The position numbers and the translations under genes are program-made. DNA of 14,258 nt from an uncultured Akkermansia sp. (GTDB lineage: Bacteria; Verrucomicrobiota; Verrucomicrobiia; Verrucomicrobiales; Akkermansiaceae), in contig CAJGCY010000057.1 of assembly GCA_904501955.1 (NCBI GenBank), positions 1-14,258 on the forward strand, written 5' to 3'. Below the pieces are notes generated by a model, which made no database searches, had not been told where the DNA came from, and worked only from the letters and a program-made list of their open reading frames with translations. Each line of letters begins with the position of its first letter. Within the stretch, counting starts at the first letter, position 1. Shown here in pieces: positions 14,048 to 14,258 of this stretch.

Positions 14048-14258
14048 ATCAGAACCCGCGTCAGCGGGTGACCTAACTTAGCCTAGGGCGTAAGCCCTAG
14101 GTAACAAGCAAAAATGAAAATAGAGCCCGAGCTGCCTGAGCGCTAGCGAGGGCGACGAGGGCGGCATATAGTGCGAGGACCGTAGCGAAGCGGAGCTCCG
14201 AGCCGGGGTGGCGCGTGTTTTGTTTGTGCGTTAATATCCCATTGATAATGCGATGTCA
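14048..14258. repeat. Hairpin-rich intergenic repeat region (right flank)
   Basis: No gene is seen. Hairpins with four-base loops lie at 14054-14069 (ACCCGC-GTCA-GCGGGT) and 14082-14101 (8-bp stem, GTAA loop). They are the same style as the left-flank hairpins. The region continues beyond the window. Confidence 0.75.
14173..14205 (+). repeat. 33-bp direct repeat, right copy
   Basis: Identical to 242-274 in the same orientation, with the downstream GCGCGTGTTTT also conserved (14211-14221). Together the copies are about 13.9 kb apart and lie outside the ~50-bp inverted repeats. Confidence 0.85.

Noticed and set aside
242..14205. Composite transposon or genomic island with attachment sites
   Set aside because: No transposase, integrase or tRNA gene is present and no target duplication is visible; the repeats look like a dispersed family.

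Overview
The window holds a compact aryl-polyene (APE)-type biosynthetic gene cluster of 13 genes (616-11656), a separate two-gene hexosamine-salvage operon (11884-13903), and hairpin-rich repetitive DNA at both ends (1-502 and 13998-14258). No phylogenetic marker is present. Five promoters of the form TTGACA-like, about 17 bp, TATAAT/TAGAAT-like argue for a canonical sigma-70 organism and against Bacteroidota. The sugar genes, the mixed or weak Shine-Dalgarno use and the repeat-rich intergenic DNA would suit a host-associated Verrucomicrobiota/PVC-type bacterium, but that is a low-confidence guess.

Layout: (1) 1-540, no gene, arrays of short GC-rich hairpins and repeats, then a promoter. (2) 616-3885, plus strand: ketoreductase (ApeQ-like), ketosynthase (ApeR-like), a cysteine-less ketosynthase-like chain length factor (ApeC-like) and a PlsC-type acyltransferase, all with overlapping ends. 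(3) 6255-3959, minus strand: two acyl carrier proteins (ApeF-like, ApeE-like) and a fused acyl-activating ligase plus hotdog dehydratase (ApeH+ApeI). (4) 6408-8892, plus strand: SAM methyltransferase, LpxL/HtrB-type acyltransferase, GNAT acetyltransferase. (5) 11656-8878, minus strand: ketosynthase (ApeO-like), dehydratase (ApeP-like), thioesterase (ApeK-like), family 2 glycosyltransferase. (6) 11884-13903, plus strand: sugar-1-phosphate nucleotidyltransferase and NahK-like anomeric kinase, ended by a strong hairpin terminator. (7) 13998-14258, repeats again.

Proposed working: the ligase activates an aromatic acid and loads it on an ACP. ApeO with ApeC, and ApeR, extend it with malonyl units. 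ApeQ reduces and the ApeI/ApeP pair dehydrates, giving a conjugated polyene on the carrier protein. The methyltransferase probably decorates the aryl head, and the acyltransferases, glycosyltransferase and thioesterase move the chain to a lipid or membrane anchor. The assembly line looks complete for chain building, but no exporter (MMPL), LolA-like carrier, aromatic starter-forming enzyme or phosphopantetheinyl transferase lies in the window.

Most notable: the ligase-dehydratase fusion; complementary half active sites in ApeI (His, no Glu) and ApeP (Glu, no His); Asn to Asp at the ketoreductase tetrad; separation of glycosyltransferase and acyltransferase that are joined in proteobacterial clusters as I recall; a candidate operator on the ACP promoter; and an inverted ~50-bp repeat bracketing the whole coding block.
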